The notes beneath the pieces were generated by a model. That model worked only from the letters and a program-made list of their open reading frames with translations, searched no databases and was not told the DNA's origin. A program made the translations under genes and the position numbers. From Gemmatimonadota bacterium (lineage in GTDB: Bacteria; Gemmatimonadota; Gemmatimonadetes; Longimicrobiales; Gaopeijiaceae), in contig VXOC01000085.1 of NCBI GenBank assembly GCA_009840215.1, positions 1-64,000 of the forward strand: a stretch of 64,000 nucleotides of DNA. Reading direction: 5' to 3'. Each line of letters begins with the position of its first letter. Position 1 is the first letter of the stretch. Positions 63,325-64,000 of this stretch are shown piece after piece.

Positions 63325-63341
63325 ACTCTATAACACAGAGT
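63325..63341. promoter_or_regulatory. Candidate operator of the winged-helix regulator
   Basis: ACTCT (63325-63329) and AGAGT (63337-63341), 7 bp apart, lie about 45 bp before the first gene of the regulator operon (minus strand). A TATAGA-like -10 element on the minus strand overlaps the repeat, which fits autorepression. Confidence 0.45.
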
Positions 63342-63397
63342 AACGACAGCCAACACCCGGGTCAAGGAGTTTGATCGAGTGGGGTTTTCCCGCGCGG

Positions 63398-64000
63398 TCA
63401 GCCCGCTCCGGCCCCGATCCTCGGCGGATCGTCCGGCTCGCTCCGTTCTTTCGAGCCGAGCCGTACCATCAGTCCCCCGACCACCGCGACAAGGAACCAC
63501 GCGACGATCAGCGGGGCCAGGATGTCGTCCAGGAAGAAAACCGGGAGGAGTTGGGGGAGGGTTGCCAATGCGGCGCCGGTCCACACCGCGAGGTTCTCAA
63601 TCTGGAAGTTGCGCTGCTCCCCGCGCTTCATGCACAGCACCCCGCGTGCCATGAGGTAGAGAGTGGCGGTCCCAAGTCCGACCATGGCCCCTGCGGTCAG
63701 CGGTAGCAGAGGATCGGTCATTACCGCGGCTGACAACCCATAGATGAATCCGCAGGCAGCACCGACCGCTCCCCCCGCCGCGATACGCCAGGGCAGCGAC
63801 AGGCCCGTCCTCGTTGCGGGAACCCGGGGACTCCGCCCGGCCACGGACGATCCCGGCTCGGGCGAGGTCTCCGGCGCGCTTTCCCCTTCCGCCAGCAACT
63901 CCTGAATCGCGGTCTCGGTCGCCTTGGGATCGATTCCGGCCTCGGCGGCGATGGCGCGCAAGTCCTCGGCGCTCATCGAATCCCCGCGGGCGTCGATCTC
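63398..64000 (-). CDS. Membrane protein with N-terminal helical domain, family member B (cut by window end)
   Basis: The visible 200 residues lack the N-terminus, which lies beyond the window: the frame runs to the last base as EIDARGDSMSAEDLRAIAAE, aligning with EIDARGDTLTVDELHRIAAE of the 46837 homologue. Four hydrophobic helices follow (IAAGGAVGAACGFIYGLSAA; AGAMVGLGTATLYLMARGVL; VWTGAALATLPQLLPVFF; LIVAWFLVAVVGGLMVRLG). The QRNFQIENLAVW stretch is also shared (QFVFQIENFALW). A dispersed paralogue pair; function unknown. Confidence 0.7.
   Translation of the reverse strand, partial: EIDARGDSMSAEDLRAIAAEAGIDPKATETAIQELLAEGESAPETSPEPGSSVAGRSPRVPATRTGLSLPWRIAAGGAVGAACGFIYGLSAAVMTDPLLPLTAGAMVGLGTATLYLMARGVLCMKRGEQRNFQIENLAVWTGAALATLPQLLPVFFLDDILAPLIVAWFLVAVVGGLMVRLGSKERSEPDDPPRIGAGAG

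Overview
The window is 64 kb of GC-rich bacterial chromosome, densely packed, with ATGA/GTGA-type gene overlaps, many secreted or outer-membrane proteins, and several gene families typical of Gemmatimonadota (tandem TlpA-like proteins, HExxH lipoprotein metallopeptidases, M56 proteins, 6-bladed propeller lipoproteins, a MoxR/DUF58/DUF4175/DUF4159 operon, TldD/PmbA pairs). No rRNA or marker gene is present, so that placement is an inference. Plant-type leucine-rich-repeat (LRR) proteins of this kind are often reported from host-associated or marine relatives, but nothing here proves a host.

Layout. 1-3.6 kb: end of a molybdopterin oxidoreductase, its TorD-type chaperone and a SulP anion transporter. 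3.7-19.2 kb: two tandem giant secreted proteins combining Ig-like BIG2 repeats, plant-type LRRs and a C-terminal metzincin-like protease. The second is split by a 5.8-kb integrative mobilizable element (tyrosine integrase, AlpA regulator, ColE1-style mob genes with nested mobB and mobD, one outer-membrane cargo gene) flanked by a 12-bp direct repeat that lies inside an LRR unit and restores the reading frame when collapsed. 19.3-19.7 kb: an orphan RelB-like antitoxin followed by a toxin remnant.

19.8-39.6 kb is a periplasmic thiol-redox island: seven TlpA-like genes (eight thioredoxin domains) in two operon-like blocks and one single gene, each with a membrane anchor and duplicated helical repeats of unknown function. 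Between them lie a MazF/DUF104 toxin-antitoxin pair, a DsbD system split into two proteins, a LolA-like/redoxin protein, an 837-aa zinc metalloprotease, a cupin and an M56 peptidase. The natural hypothesis is that DsbD supplies electrons to the many TlpA-like proteins; their clients are unknown.

39.7-47.4 kb: a cobalt-type nitrile hydratase operon whose alpha subunit has a histidine-rich N-terminal tail, an SDR, a propeller lipoprotein, a VanZ-like protein, a DDAH-like amidinohydrolase, small membrane proteins and a decayed ATPase remnant. 47.5-58.1 kb: an eight-gene minus-strand operon (TldD-like and PmbA-like proteins, MoxR ATPase, DUF58, BatA-like, DUF4175-like, DUF4159 and a membrane protein); its TldD homologue has lost the HExxxH metal site. 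58.3-64 kb: an outer-membrane barrel, then a minus-strand operon of a membrane protein, a winged-helix regulator, a TonB-dependent receptor and a TPR protein, and the edge of a second copy of a small membrane-protein family also seen at 46.8 kb.
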